Below are positions 7,408 to 16,821 of a DNA stretch of 64,000 bases, in pieces. The notes beneath the pieces are model-generated. The model was not told where the DNA came from. It was given only the letters and a program-made list of their open reading frames with translations, and searched no databases. Source of the DNA: Alicyclobacillus tolerans (GTDB lineage Bacteria; Bacillota; Bacilli; Alicyclobacillales; Alicyclobacillaceae). The stretch is from positions 1 through 64,000 of the forward strand of contig NZ_JXBW01000003.1 of assembly GCF_001447355.1 (NCBI RefSeq), written 5' to 3'. The stretch's first letter is position 1; every line of letters begins with the position of its first letter. The position numbers were made by a program, and so were the translations under genes.

Positions 7408-10400
7408 TTATGCCGTCTCGTAGTCGATTTCGTCCGCCAAGCGCACGCTGACAAGCGAGGAGACGCCTCGCTCAGGCATCGTGACACCGTACAGCGCATC
7501 GGCTTCCTCCATGGTTCCACGTCGATGCGTGATCACGATAAATTGAGTCTCTGCCGCGAAGACCTTCAGTTGTTGCGCAAAGCGCGAAACGTTCGCCTCG
7601 TCGAGTGCGGCCTCGACCTCGTCCAGAACGCAAAATGGCACAGGCCGCACGCGTAGAATCGCGAATAACAGGGCCATCGCGGTCAGCGCACGCTCACCAC
7701 CCGACAGCAGATTCAGGTTTTGCAGCCTTTTCCCGGGTGGCTTCGCGACCACTTCGATCCCGGTTGTGAGTGGATCCTCCGGATTGGTTAGCGACAAATC
7801 CGCTTCGCCGCCATTAAACAGAATTTGAAACGCGTGCGCAAACTCGGCTTGTATCTGCCGGAAGGTTTCCATAAACCGATTGGCCATTTCGGCATCGATC
7901 TCGTCGATGAGCCGCTCCAGTTGTTGCTGCGCCTCAACCAGATCGTCGCGCTGTTCTGTAAGGAAAGTCACGCGTTCGGACAAACGCTCGTGTTCCTCAA
8001 TGGCACCGAGGTTGACGTCGCCCAACGCGGCGCGCCGACGGCGTAAAGACTGCACCTCTCGCTCCAAATCATCCACGGATCCCGTAAGCGGATAGCGGGA
8101 TTTTGCCCACTCATAGGTCATTCCGTGATTGTCACCCATTTTTTGCAGCGCGTGAGCCAGATCCGCATCGGCGCGTTCCGCTGCGACCACCGCTCGATGC
8201 AAAAGTTCGTCTTCGCGGGCGACAGCTTGCCGAGCCTCGTGTGCGACCCCTTCCACTTGGCGCGCCGTAGCCTCTCGCTCCAACCGCGTTTGACGAGCCA
8301 ATTCCAATTGTTGCTCGCCTTCAGCTACCGCATCAAACAACGATTGCACGCCGCTTCGTTTGGAAGCGGCCTCCTGTCTGAGATCCCTTTCCTCCGCTGC
8401 GGCTGTCTGCGCTTCTACATCGAGTATCGCAATCGCCTCGCGCAAGCGCGCAGCTCGGTTTGCGAGTTCTTGCTCGCGAGCCCGCAATCCCTCGCGCTCT
8501 TGACGCAAAGTCGCCACTTCGATGCGCAATCCTGTGACCTGCTCCTGCGCCTCAGCCAGACGCTGTTCCAATTCAGTCAATTCTTTGCGTTTAGCGGCAA
8601 GGGCTTCCGTCAGGGACGCCAAAGCAGTCTCTGCGTCAACAAGGCCTTGTTGGGCAGTCTGTTCGCGCAAGGCGATGGCGTCACTTCCGGATTGCAGTTG
8701 CTCAGCCTCCCATGCCAACGCCTCCAGGCGCTCCGCAGCCGATTTTTGCTGATATTCCAGTTGGCGCATCTGCTCTTGCAACTGTTGCCGCTCATTTGCC
8801 AGACCCTCAAGGTGCTTCTGGGCGTCGAAGCGTGCTTGCTGTGCCTGGCTCACCTGCTCGCGCAAGAGCTGCTGGCGTTCGATCAGAGTCCGCTCCGACT
8901 CCTGCAACTCGCGAAGCTTTTGCTCTACGTCTTGCCTCTCGCGCGATCGGCCAAGCAACCCGGGCCCTTTGCGGTTGACGTGTCCGCCCGTCATCATACC
9001 GCCCGGTGACACGACATCGCCCTGCAACGTAACGATTCGGTAGCGATATTGCAAGTCCCGCGCCAGGGCATTGGCCCGCTCGAGGCTTGCGGCGATTAGG
9101 ACATTGCCAAGCAAGTGCTCGACGGCTTGTCGGTAGACTGGATCGGCATCGACCAAGTCGCTCGCAACGCCCAGAAAGCCATCTTGACCGCGTACAGAGT
9201 CCAAGTCGCCCTCCCGCAAACGGCGAGATTTGATGACGTCAAGTGGCATAAACGTCGCGCGTCCAGCCTGCCGTTGCTTGAGCAATTGGATGGCGGCCCG
9301 AGCGTCGGCCTCGCGATCGACGACGACGTTTTGCAAGGCGCCGCCAAGGGCCGTTTCGATGGCAATCTCGTACTTTTTATCCACATGCACAAGCTCCGCG
9401 AGGGAACCGTGAATACCTGTTAGGGCTCCGCGATGAGCTTGCTGTAACACGGTTCGCACACCGAGTGCATAACCGTCGTAACCCTGTTCGAGGTCGCGCA
9501 AAAGTTCGAGTCTCGCCTGCATCGCTTGCATTTCCGCACGCAGACGGTGCAGTTCGGTCACGGTGGTAGCTTCCGCCTCGGCCGCCTCTTCGCGAACCCG
9601 GTCGTGCTCTTCTATGCGTGCCGCCGCCCGTTCCATATCAGCTTCAAGCGTCACCACTTGTTCGGCCAGCTTGCGGTGCGCTGCCGCCACCTCGTCGATC
9701 TGCGCCTGAAAGCGGGCTTGATCCTGCTCGAAGCGAGCTCGTTTGCCAGCATCTGAAGCGGCTTGTTCTGCCAGCATTTTGAGTTCGTTGCGCAACGAGG
9801 CAGCGCGATGGTTGACCTCGATCAACTCCGCGCTCATCTCTTCGATCTCGGCCGTGAGCACGTTTTTTTGTTCTTCACTGGCAGAGGTCGCAACCTCATT
9901 CAGCTGTGCAGCGCGTTCACCGAGTTTCTCGGTGACCTCATGCAAGGCTGTGTTCGCATGTGACAACTCTCGCTCGATATCTTCCAGTTCGCGCGCCTGC
10001 TCCATCCGCCGCGTCTGCCGCGCTTCCGCCGCGGCAGCGAGATGCTCGAGGCGCTGATCGATCAAGGCGAGATCGCCCTGTGAGCGTTGGCGCTCTTCGA
10101 CCAATCGCACATAGCGCTGTTGCAAAGCCTCGACCTGGGACACGGTTTCCTCAAAGCTTGCCCGCGCCTCGCGCCAAGCGGCCTCCGCCTGCGAGAGCGC
10201 CGCTTGCGCCTCGTCTCGCACAGCCTGCTGTCCAGAGACTGCCGCAGTCGCCTGTTGAAAACGCTCGTGCAACCGATCGATCTCGACGACCAACAACGTA
10301 ATTTCTGCTTCTTCCAAGGCATCGCTCAATTGCTGATACTGCTCGGCCCGAGCCCGTTCTTCGGCGAGGGGGGCCAATTGCTGTGTCAACTCCGCCAGGA

Positions 10401-10980
10401 TATCGTCGACGCGAATCAGATTGTTTTCCGTATCCTCCAGCTTTCGTTCCGCTTCTTTGCGCCGGTGCTTAAACTTCACAATCCCAGCCGCATCCTCGAA
10501 GGGCCCACGCCGATCCTCTGGTCGCGTAGACAACATTTCTTCAATCTTGCCTTGCCCGATGATGGAATACGCGTCGCGCCCCAGCCCTGTATCCATGAAC
10601 AACTCATGAATGTCCTTCAAGCGGCAGGGCTGGCGATTGATGTAGTACTCGCTTTCGCCTGAGCGAAAGACACGGCGTGTAATGGTGACCTCGTCGAATA
10701 CCACCGGCAAATGGCGGTCACTATTGTCCAAGGTCAAGGAAACCTCGCAAAGGTTTGTCGGTTTACGCAGTTCGCTGCCGGCAAAAATCACGTCTTCCAT
10801 CTTACTGCCGCGCAGATTGCGCACACTCTGCTCGCCGAGCACCCAGCGAATGGCGTCCGCAATATTGCTCTTGCCACTGCCGTTTGGTCCCACGACAGCG
10901 GTAACCCCTGGCGACAATACGATCTGGCTCTTATCTGCAAACGATTTAAAACCAACAATATCAATCTGCTTGAGATACAC
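7408..10980 (-). CDS. smc: Chromosome partition/condensation protein SMC
   Basis: SMC (1190 residues) is the ATPase of the bacterial condensin complex with ScpA and ScpB; it organises and segregates the chromosome. The N-terminal Walker A is GPNGSGKSNIADAIRWVLG. Long coiled coils rich in Glu, Gln, Ala and Arg flank a central hinge (near YDGYALGVRTVLQQA to MTGGHVNRKGPGLLG). The C-terminal signature LSGGERALTAMALLFAI and Walker B CVLDEVEAALDEANV complete the head. Length is typical. The start overlaps the end of rnc by 20 bp, the standard rnc-smc-ftsY order. Confidence 0.98.
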   Translation of the reverse strand: MYLKQIDIVGFKSFADKSQIVLSPGVTAVVGPNGSGKSNIADAIRWVLGEQSVRNLRGSKMEDVIFAGSELRKPTNLCEVSLTLDNSDRHLPVVFDEVTITRRVFRSGESEYYINRQPCRLKDIHELFMDTGLGRDAYSIIGQGKIEEMLSTRPEDRRGPFEDAAGIVKFKHRRKEAERKLEDTENNLIRVDDILAELTQQLAPLAEERARAEQYQQLSDALEEAEITLLVVEIDRLHERFQQATAAVSGQQAVRDEAQAALSQAEAAWREARASFEETVSQVEALQQRYVRLVEERQRSQGDLALIDQRLEHLAAAAEARQTRRMEQARELEDIERELSHANTALHEVTEKLGERAAQLNEVATSASEEQKNVLTAEIEEMSAELIEVNHRAASLRNELKMLAEQAASDAGKRARFEQDQARFQAQIDEVAAAHRKLAEQVVTLEADMERAAARIEEHDRVREEAAEAEATTVTELHRLRAEMQAMQARLELLRDLEQGYDGYALGVRTVLQQAHRGALTGIHGSLAELVHVDKKYEIAIETALGGALQNVVVDREADARAAIQLLKQRQAGRATFMPLDVIKSRRLREGDLDSVRGQDGFLGVASDLVDADPVYRQAVEHLLGNVLIAASLERANALARDLQYRYRIVTLQGDVVSPGGMMTGGHVNRKGPGLLGRSRERQDVEQKLRELQESERTLIERQQLLREQVSQAQQARFDAQKHLEGLANERQQLQEQMRQLEYQQKSAAERLEALAWEAEQLQSGSDAIALREQTAQQGLVDAETALASLTEALAAKRKELTELEQRLAEAQEQVTGLRIEVATLRQEREGLRAREQELANRAARLREAIAILDVEAQTAAAEERDLRQEAASKRSGVQSLFDAVAEGEQQLELARQTRLEREATARQVEGVAHEARQAVAREDELLHRAVVAAERADADLAHALQKMGDNHGMTYEWAKSRYPLTGSVDDLEREVQSLRRRRAALGDVNLGAIEEHERLSERVTFLTEQRDDLVEAQQQLERLIDEIDAEMANRFMETFRQIQAEFAHAFQILFNGGEADLSLTNPEDPLTTGIEVVAKPPGKRLQNLNLLSGGERALTAMALLFAILRVRPVPFCVLDEVEAALDEANVSRFAQQLKVFAAETQFIVITHRRGTMEEADALYGVTMPERGVSSLVSVRLADEIDYETA

Positions 10981-11686
10981 CAGTCATCTGCTCCCCGGAG
11001 TTAAGTTCGGCCAGGGCCGCCAATGCTTTGGCCGCCGCCTGTTGTTCAGCCTCTTTTTTCGATCTGCCGATCCCGACACCACGAACCTCGTCACCCAGTT
11101 CCACTTGTACAACAAATTCCCTAGCATGCGCTGGGCCGCGCTCCTCAACGATGGTATACCGCAACGACGTGCACAGCCTTTGCTGCACAAGCTCCTGCAA
11201 CGCCGTCTTATAGTCGACACCGACTCGCGCGTCCGCAAGATGTGGAATGACATGTGTGTGCACGAATTTGCGGACAGCCTCAATGCCTTGATCGATGTAT
11301 AAAGCACCAAGAAACGCCTCAAACACATCCGCCAGCAACGCCGGTCGCGAACGACCACCACTTCGTTCTTCCCCTCGGCCTAAGCGAATAAATTGCTCAA
11401 ACGACAGTCGCCGAGCAAATACGACCAGGGACGGTTCACAGACAATCGCAGCCCGCATTCTCGTCAATTCACCCTCGGGCAAGCGTGGATACGTATGATA
11501 CAAGAAGTCGCTGATGATGAGTTCCAACACGGCGTCGCCGAGAAACTCCAGACGCTCGTTGTCTTCCACATGCGCCTTGCGATGTTCATTGCGGTAGGAC
11601 GCATGGGTGAACGCCTGTTTCAACAAATTGAGGTCTGTGAAGCGAAAATCCACAATGTCTTGCAATTGATCCCACTTCGTTTGCAA
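10961..11686 (-). CDS. rnc: Ribonuclease III
   Basis: RNase III (241 residues) cuts double-stranded RNA, processing rRNA precursors and scRNA. The catalytic signature HVEDNERLEFLGDAVLEL is present, with the second metal-binding region in LLADVFEAFLGALYIDQG. A C-terminal double-stranded-RNA-binding domain follows (DYKTALQELVQQR through GIGRSKKEAEQQAAAKAL). The start is TTG at 11686, directly after AGAGGAAGC. It overlaps smc by 20 bp. The leader contains two small hairpins near the ribosome-binding site. Confidence 0.97.
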   Translation of the reverse strand: MQTKWDQLQDIVDFRFTDLNLLKQAFTHASYRNEHRKAHVEDNERLEFLGDAVLELIISDFLYHTYPRLPEGELTRMRAAIVCEPSLVVFARRLSFEQFIRLGRGEERSGGRSRPALLADVFEAFLGALYIDQGIEAVRKFVHTHVIPHLADARVGVDYKTALQELVQQRLCTSLRYTIVEERGPAHAREFVVQVELGDEVRGVGIGRSKKEAEQQAAAKALAALAELNSGEQMTGVSQAD

Positions 11687-11696
11687 AGCTTCCTCT

Positions 11697-11727
11697 CCCC
11701 TTCGGGGATTTTGAGGCGCAGCCTCAA
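11697..11727 (-). promoter_or_regulatory. Two stacked hairpins in the rnc leader
   Basis: On the minus strand TTGAGGC-TGC-GCCTCAA (11727-11711) is followed by TCCCC-GAA-GGGGA (11708-11696), immediately before the rnc Shine-Dalgarno sequence AGAGGA. RNase III cleaves its own leader in enterobacteria; whether these short stems serve a similar purpose here is unknown. They may simply affect ribosome access. Confidence 0.35.
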
Positions 11728-11792
11728 CGCGCGAAACCGCTCACCCTAAGTTGAGCACGCGGCTGCGGCGGTCCCTCAAAACCCTCATGGTA

Positions 11793-11820
11793 CAAAAGCC
11801 CCCGGTAGGACCAGGGGCTT
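11793..11820 (-). terminator. Intrinsic terminator after fabF
   Basis: Read on the minus strand, AAGCCCC and GGGGCTT form a stem of about seven pairs around an 11-nt loop, followed by TTTTGT. It begins 18 bp beyond the fabF stop codon and separates the fatty-acid genes from rnc. Confidence 0.8.
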
Positions 11821-11838
11821 GTCTCACTGCAATTGACT

Positions 11839-13083
11839 TTATTGGGCCGCATATTTACGGAAGATCAAGGACGCATTGTGGCCACCGAAGCCAAACGAGT
11901 TGGACATCACGACCTTCACATCGCTCTTGCGGGCGACATTCGGGACATAATCCAAGTCACATTCTGGGTCTGGTGTCTCATAATTCGTCGTTGGCGGAAT
12001 CATTCCTTCTTGAAGCGTTTTGACGCACGCTACCGCCTCAACGCCGCCAGCAGCCCCTAACAGATGGCCTGTCATTGACTTAATCGAACTCATCGCCAGT
12101 TTGTAGGCGTGGTCGCCAAACAGTCGCTTAACAGCCAATGTTTCAATCCGATCATTAAACTCCGTCGACGTTCCATGCGCATTGATATAATCAATATCCG
12201 TCGTCTGTAGACCGGCATCTTCAAGGGCAGCCTTCATCACGCGGTACGCTCCATCGCCATTAGGATCCGGCGCTGTGACATGGTATGCGTCGCCAGACAT
12301 CCCATAACCGACGATTTCGGCAAGGATATGTGCCCCTCGAGCTTGTGCACTCTCCAGGGATTCCAAAATGAGAATACCTGCTCCTTCGCCCATGACAAAA
12401 CCGTCTCTGTCTTTATCAAACGGTCGACTCGCGCGCGTCGGCTCGTCGTTGCGAAGCGAGAGAGCTTTCATATTGCTAAACCCAGCCAGTGCGATATCGA
12501 CCACAGCAGCTTCGGCACCGCCGGCGATCATTACATCCGCCGCTCCGCGCTGAATGATCTTAAACGCATCGCCGATTGCGTTCGAACCGGTCGCACACGC
12601 GGAAACAGGGGAGCTGTTCGGACCGCGGACCCCGAATTCGATGGAGACTTGTCCAGTCGCCATGTCGCTAATCATCATGGGCACCAAGAATGGGCTAACA
12701 CGCTTCGGGCCACGCTCTAGTAAAATGCGATAATTGCTCAACGTCGTCCCGATACCGCCAATTCCCGATCCGATGTAGACGCCGATTCGATCCCGATTTT
12801 CATCGGTAATGACGAGCCCGGCGTGCGCCACCGCTTCGTGCGCTGCGTACAAGGCATACTGGGTGAACATGTCCATGTGTCGAAGTTCTTTTTTATCGAT
12901 ATATCGCTCGGGGTCGAAATCGTTCACTAATCCGGCGATTTTACAGGGATAGTCGGATGTATCAAAGCGATCGATCTCGCGAATACCCGATTTGCCAGAC
13001 AGCAGGCTATCCCAGAAGGTAGGGACATCGTTGCCGACTGGAGAGACCACACCTAGCCCTGTCACAACCACGCGTCGTGTCAT
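11839..13083 (-). CDS. fabF: 3-oxoacyl-[acyl-carrier-protein] synthase II (FabF)
   Basis: FabF condenses malonyl-ACP with acyl-ACP in each fatty-acid elongation round. The 414-residue thiolase-fold enzyme has the Cys-His-His triad: Cys163 in [11 protein letters not shown], His303 in NAHGTST and His340 in [12 protein letters not shown]. It lies 67 bp downstream of acpP, with a possible weak terminator hairpin between the two, and a clear terminator follows it. In this family FabF activity sets the chain length of the membrane lipids. Confidence 0.97.
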   Translation of the reverse strand: MTRRVVVTGLGVVSPVGNDVPTFWDSLLSGKSGIREIDRFDTSDYPCKIAGLVNDFDPERYIDKKELRHMDMFTQYALYAAHEAVAHAGLVITDENRDRIGVYIGSGIGGIGTTLSNYRILLERGPKRVSPFLVPMMISDMATGQVSIEFGVRGPNSSPVSACATGSNAIGDAFKIIQRGAADVMIAGGAEAAVVDIALAGFSNMKALSLRNDEPTRASRPFDKDRDGFVMGEGAGILILESLESAQARGAHILAEIVGYGMSGDAYHVTAPDPNGDGAYRVMKAALEDAGLQTTDIDYINAHGTSTEFNDRIETLAVKRLFGDHAYKLAMSSIKSMTGHLLGAAGGVEAVACVKTLQEGMIPPTTNYETPDPECDLDYVPNVARKSDVKVVMSNSFGFGGHNASLIFRKYAAQ

Positions 13084-13108
13084 GCATTCACCCCCTTACA
13101 TAGCAGAA

Positions 13109-13131
13109 AGCCCCGGCTCGCGCACGGGACT
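13109..13131 (-). terminator. Possible weak terminator/processing hairpin between acpP and fabF
   Basis: On the minus strand AGTCCCG (13131-13125) can pair with CGGGGCT (13115-13109), allowing one G-U pair, followed by TTCTG. It could terminate part of the acpP transcripts or stabilise their 3' ends, giving more ACP than FabF. The U-run is poor, so this is tentative. Confidence 0.35.
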
Positions 13132-13150
13132 ATGCCAAACATCAGCTTGA

Positions 13151-13390
13151 TTATCCCTGGTGCTCCGTGATGTATGTAACTACATCGCCCACGGTGCTGA
13201 TTTTTTCAGCGTCTTCATCAGAGATTTCCAAGTCAAACTCGTCTTCCAACTCCATAATCAGCTCGACGATATCGAGAGAATCTGCACCGAGGTCGTCTTT
13301 AAAGGTAGCGTCCAGTGTCACCTTATCTTCATCGACGCTGAGTCGGTCGACAATAATCTTTTTTACGCGCTCAAACACATCGTTTGCCAT
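13151..13390 (-). CDS. acpP: Acyl carrier protein
   Basis: ACP (79 residues, strongly acidic) carries growing acyl chains on a phosphopantetheine arm. The attachment serine is in [18 protein letters not shown], the canonical DSL motif. It lies between fabG and fabF with only 24 bp separating it from fabG. A good ribosome-binding site (GGAGGTGA) precedes the ATG, as expected for one of the most abundant proteins of the cell. Confidence 0.98.
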   Translation of the reverse strand: MANDVFERVKKIIVDRLSVDEDKVTLDATFKDDLGADSLDIVELIMELEDEFDLEISDEDAEKISTVGDVVTYITEHQG

Positions 13391-13414
13391 CGTCTCACCT
13401 CCTTTTGCAGTATA

Positions 13415-14155
13415 CTACATGACCATGCCGCCGTCGACAGCTAGTACTTGACCCGTTATATAACGCGCCTTATCCGATGCCAAAAACACAACGGCATTTG
13501 CAACGTCCTCGGGAGTACCTCTGCGCGCCAGCGGAATGTGTTGAAGCAAAGCATCCAGAGCCTCCGCGCCAAGCGCCGCCGTCATGTCCGTTTCAATGTA
13601 TCCTGGCGCAATCGCGTTCACCGTAATGTTGCGGGGCGCTAGTTCCTTCGCAGAGGCTTTGGTTAAACCGACGAGCCCCGCCTTGGCGGAAGCATAATTG
13701 ACCTGCCCCGCGTTGCCCATAAGACCGACGACAGAGGTGATGTTGATAATGGTTCCAGAGCGTTGTTTCATCATCGGTCGCGCTACCTGACGAGTCATAT
13801 AAAATGCCCCGCGCAGGTTGGTATTGAGCACGTCATTCCAATCGTCGTCCTTCATCCGCATCAACAAACCATCGCGCGTAATCCCAGCATTATTGATGAG
13901 TATATCTACTCGCCCAAACTCTTCAAGCGCAGTGTCGACCAATTTGGCCGCCTCTTCACTTTGACTCACATCGGCCTTTACCACGAGTGCCCGAACACCG
14001 CGTTCTGCGACGAGATCGGCCGCTTGTGCAGCCGCTTCTGCGCTGCCCAAGTAGTTGACGACCACATGGTGCCCGGCGTCTGCCAGCGCGATCGCAATGG
14101 CTCGTCCGATGCCCCGTGACGCCCCTGTGACAATGGCAACTTTTTGCTCGCTCAC
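13415..14155 (-). CDS. fabG: 3-oxoacyl-[acyl-carrier-protein] reductase (FabG)
   Basis: FabG uses NADPH to reduce the beta-keto group in fatty-acid elongation. With the start chosen here the protein has 246 residues and is a classical short-chain dehydrogenase: TGASRGIG cofactor loop at 10-17, NNAG at 89-92, and catalytic Ser141, Tyr154 and Lys158 (YASAK). The start is a GTG at 14155 that overlaps the fabD stop codon (GTGA) and follows GGAGGCGGAG. Longer versions beginning inside fabD carry an unrelated arginine-rich extension and are rejected. Confidence 0.97.
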   Translation of the reverse strand: MSEQKVAIVTGASRGIGRAIAIALADAGHHVVVNYLGSAEAAAQAADLVAERGVRALVVKADVSQSEEAAKLVDTALEEFGRVDILINNAGITRDGLLMRMKDDDWNDVLNTNLRGAFYMTRQVARPMMKQRSGTIINITSVVGLMGNAGQVNYASAKAGLVGLTKASAKELAPRNITVNAIAPGYIETDMTAALGAEALDALLQHIPLARRGTPEDVANAVVFLASDKARYITGQVLAVDGGMVM

Positions 14156-15108
14156 GCTTCTCCGCCTCCGCTCGTCATACGTGTGCAAACCGCGTCGAGC
14201 GTGGCGGGATCTTCCGCGTGCAAGGTCTCGAGCGACTTGTCTATTTTGCGCACCAACCCAGACAGCACCGTTCCTGGTCCCAATTCGATCACGATGTCGA
14301 CGCCAAGGCGGCGCATTGCCAGCACGCCATCCCACCAGCGCACCGGCGTGTATAGCTGTCGTTTCAAAGCCTCGCGCAAGTCGGCTGCCGTTGTACGAGG
14401 ATGTCCATCGACATTGGCGACAACGGGTACCTTTGCATCATGGATTTCGGTACTGTCCAAAAGTTCTCCTAACGCGTCCGCCGCAGGCCGCATCAAGCTG
14501 CAATGAAATGGCCCGCTCACCGCCAACGGCAAGACTCGCTTGGCACCGCTCGCCTTCGCAAGTTCAGAGGCCCTGGCGACTGCAGCCTTGGTGCCGGAAA
14601 TGACAATTTGTCCGGGACAATTGACATTGGCCAACTCGACGACTCCCCCTGTTTCCTCAGCCGCTTGTGAACAGGCAGCCGCAAGTGAGTCTTCGTCAAG
14701 GCCAAGCACGGCAGACATCGCACCGTGACCCGCGGGAACGGCCTCATCCATCATTCGTCCACGTTGATAGACTAGACGTACCGCATCCTGAAACGAGATG
14801 GCGCCTGCCGCGACCAGGGCGCTATATTCACCGAGGCTGTGCCCAGCAACAGCCGCCGGCTGGATATCCACGCGCTCGGCGAGCACTCGCAACACCGCAA
14901 CACTCATCGTCAACAAAGCCGGTTGCGTGTTATAGGTCAACTTTAATTCGTCATCGGGTCCGGACAAAATCAACTTGGTGAGGTTCATATTCAGCACGTC
15001 GTCAGCTTCCTCGAAGACCGCTCGCGCAACTGGATAATGATCGATAAGCGCCTGACCCATACCTACGTACTGCGCACCTTGGCCAGGAAACACATACGCT
15101 ACGTTCAT
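14152..15108 (-). CDS. fabD: Malonyl-CoA:ACP transacylase (FabD)
   Basis: FabD transfers malonate from CoA to ACP, supplying the elongation cycle. The 318-residue protein has the oxyanion region FPGQGAQYVGMG at the N-terminus, nucleophile Ser91 in GHSLGEYS and His202 in SGPFHCSLM. It overlaps plsX upstream and fabG downstream by four bases each, so plsX-fabD-fabG should be translationally coupled. Confidence 0.97.
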   Translation of the reverse strand: MNVAYVFPGQGAQYVGMGQALIDHYPVARAVFEEADDVLNMNLTKLILSGPDDELKLTYNTQPALLTMSVAVLRVLAERVDIQPAAVAGHSLGEYSALVAAGAISFQDAVRLVYQRGRMMDEAVPAGHGAMSAVLGLDEDSLAAACSQAAEETGGVVELANVNCPGQIVISGTKAAVARASELAKASGAKRVLPLAVSGPFHCSLMRPAADALGELLDSTEIHDAKVPVVANVDGHPRTTAADLREALKRQLYTPVRWWDGVLAMRRLGVDIVIELGPGTVLSGLVRKIDKSLETLHAEDPATLDAVCTRMTSGGGEA

Positions 15109-16145
15109 CGTTCAACATCTCCATACTGATGATCTGGCACCGAAATACGAGCGTTGCGCTCCTCCATCGCGGTGGAAAGCTTACTCAGCAGGTCATTTGC
15201 AATAAACTTGCGGGCTTGCGACAAAGCCATAAACCACGCACGTGGATTACTGCTGCCATGCGCTTTGATGCAGCCGCCATTGACTCCTAGAAAAGGCGCA
15301 CCGCCATGCTCAGCCCAATCGTAACGATTGCGTAAAGAACGTAACCTGCCACCCACCAGCATGGCGCCTAAACGCGACGTCAAATTGCTCGTCAGCGCTT
15401 CACGAATGCCTGAGAACAGACCGATGCCGATGCCCTCCGCCAGTTTGAGCACGACATTCCCGACAAAGCCGTCACAAACCACGACATCAGCACACCCTGC
15501 CATCATCTCCCGCGCTTCTACGTTACCAATAAAATGAAGTTGGGATTGTGAAAGCAGAGTGAACGTCTGTTTGACCACCGCGTTCCCCTTTGAATCCTCT
15601 GTTCCTACGTTCAATAACCCGATCCGCGGGTTCTCGATGTCGAGAACGTGTTTTACATAGGCGTCTGCCATGTACGCATAGGTCAACAGATTTTCGGCTG
15701 ACGCATCCATCGTCGCACCCGCATCGAGCAGGAGGACTCCTTTGCCGTCAAATGTGGGGAGAATTGGAGCCAAAGCAGGGCGCTCCACGCCCGGCAAACG
15801 ACCAATAACGAGCATACCTGCCGCCATGATGGCTCCCGTGTTGCCAGCGGAAACCATGACGTCTGCCTCGCCGTTTGCCACCATTTGCGCTGCCATAACC
15901 AACGACGAATTCGGCTTGCGGCGCACAGCGCGAACAGGTTCCTCTTCTCCCGCGATGACGACGTCGGTGTGCCTAACTGTCACGTTCGCAGGAAAGCGTC
16001 CCTTCGCCAGTTCAACAATTCTTTGTTCATCGCCAACGACAATAAAGCGCGTGTCGGAGAATGCGGCAGCCGCCTCGCAGATCCCTTCCACGGGAGCAAC
16101 CGGAGCGTAATCGCCACCCATTGCATCCACGACAATCGTGATCAC
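15105..16145 (-). CDS. plsX: Phosphate acyltransferase PlsX
   Basis: PlsX converts acyl-ACP to acyl-phosphate, the acyl donor for PlsY in phosphatidic acid synthesis. The 346-residue length and the N-terminal signature VVDAMGGDYAP are typical, as are SAGNTGAIMAAG and CDGFVGNVVLKLAEG. The start GTG overlaps the stop of fapR (GTGA). It lies in the fapR-plsX-fabD-fabG order found in B. subtilis, where FapR represses the operon. Confidence 0.97.
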   Translation of the reverse strand: MITIVVDAMGGDYAPVAPVEGICEAAAAFSDTRFIVVGDEQRIVELAKGRFPANVTVRHTDVVIAGEEEPVRAVRRKPNSSLVMAAQMVANGEADVMVSAGNTGAIMAAGMLVIGRLPGVERPALAPILPTFDGKGVLLLDAGATMDASAENLLTYAYMADAYVKHVLDIENPRIGLLNVGTEDSKGNAVVKQTFTLLSQSQLHFIGNVEAREMMAGCADVVVCDGFVGNVVLKLAEGIGIGLFSGIREALTSNLTSRLGAMLVGGRLRSLRNRYDWAEHGGAPFLGVNGGCIKAHGSSNPRAWFMALSQARKFIANDLLSKLSTAMEERNARISVPDHQYGDVER

Positions 16146-16732
16146 TCGGCATCCCCCTCATCCATGAACTGCGCCCCTAGGTTTGACGGGTCCTTGTGCA
16201 CCCAGATTACCCCTTGTACCGCAACCTCCCCATGGACGTGACTGACCGCTCGGCAGCGGACGATATCCCCATGCTCTCCGATCACGTCGACGCGCGCACG
16301 CACCGTCTCTCCAAGGTGCACAGGCCGAGCAAAACGCAATTCGGTCTTGGCAGTCACGGCGATATCAGCGTCCATCAGGGCGATGGCCAGCGAGTTAATT
16401 TGTGAAAACAACACATGTCCACGGACAATATTGGTTCTCCGGAATACGTGAGCGGGTTGAATGGTCAACTCCGATTCGGCATACCGGTTCAACTCAAGCT
16501 TAATTAGCCGCCCGACCAAATCCTGTTCGTCAAGCGACCGCAAATCATCCTGTCGGTCCGACGCCATCCGGCGAATCCTCTCTCGAACTTCGGGAATGTG
16601 AAGCGCACTGCGATCCAACCGGATGGTTGCGACGCTGACGCCGAACTGTTCCGCCAACTGCTCGTCGGTTGCAAACGGATTTTGTTCGAGAAGTGCGACA
16701 AGCGCGTACCGGCGCTCGGATTTCTTCAGAAT
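16142..16732 (-). CDS. fapR: Fatty-acid/phospholipid biosynthesis repressor FapR (non-standard start)
   Basis: FapR represses fab and pls genes and is released by malonyl-CoA. The C-terminal hot-dog domain is clear (RRTNIVRGHVLFSQINSLAIA and following). The first TTG in the frame (16657) would cut away most of the DeoR-type helix-turn-helix. The frame continues upstream through KKSERRYALVALLEQNPF and ATDEQLAEQFGVSVATIRL, which match the FapR N-terminus closely. No ATG, GTG or TTG lies between that region and the TGA at 16745-16747. An ATT at 16732 (five bases after AAAGAGGG) or a CTG at 16729 is the likely start, giving 195-196 residues. The family call is firm; the start codon is inference. 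Confidence 0.9.
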   Translation of the reverse strand: MLKKSERRYALVALLEQNPFATDEQLAEQFGVSVATIRLDRSALHIPEVRERIRRMASDRQDDLRSLDEQDLVGRLIKLELNRYAESELTIQPAHVFRRTNIVRGHVLFSQINSLAIALMDADIAVTAKTELRFARPVHLGETVRARVDVIGEHGDIVRCRAVSHVHGEVAVQGVIWVHKDPSNLGAQFMDEGDAE

Positions 16733-16792
16733 GAATACCCTCTTTCAACGCGTGCTCAAGTCTCTGTTGAAGCAGAGACAGAATACCACCTA

Positions 16793-16821
16793 ATCATATA
16801 TTGATTTTATGGACCAGTCTA
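16793..16821 (-). promoter_or_regulatory. Sigma-A-like promoter of the fapR-plsX-fabDG operon
   Basis: On the minus strand TAGACT (16821-16816), a 17-bp spacer and TATGAT (16798-16793) resemble a sigma-A promoter. The -35 lies inside a near-palindrome (16809-16829, arms ATGGA/TCCAT), a plausible operator. The palindrome is not a clear match to the known FapR box, so the identity of the regulator is open. A 7-bp hairpin (GTCTCTG/CAGAGAC, 16760-16779) lies in the leader. Confidence 0.5.

Noticed and set aside
10087-10980. Long open frames on the strand opposite smc, ffh, carB and other large genes
   Set aside because: They are shadows of GC-rich coding sequence, with no ribosome-binding sites or recognisable domains.
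16142-16657. fapR beginning at the TTG at 16657
   Set aside because: It would remove most of the conserved helix-turn-helix that the frame encodes just upstream.
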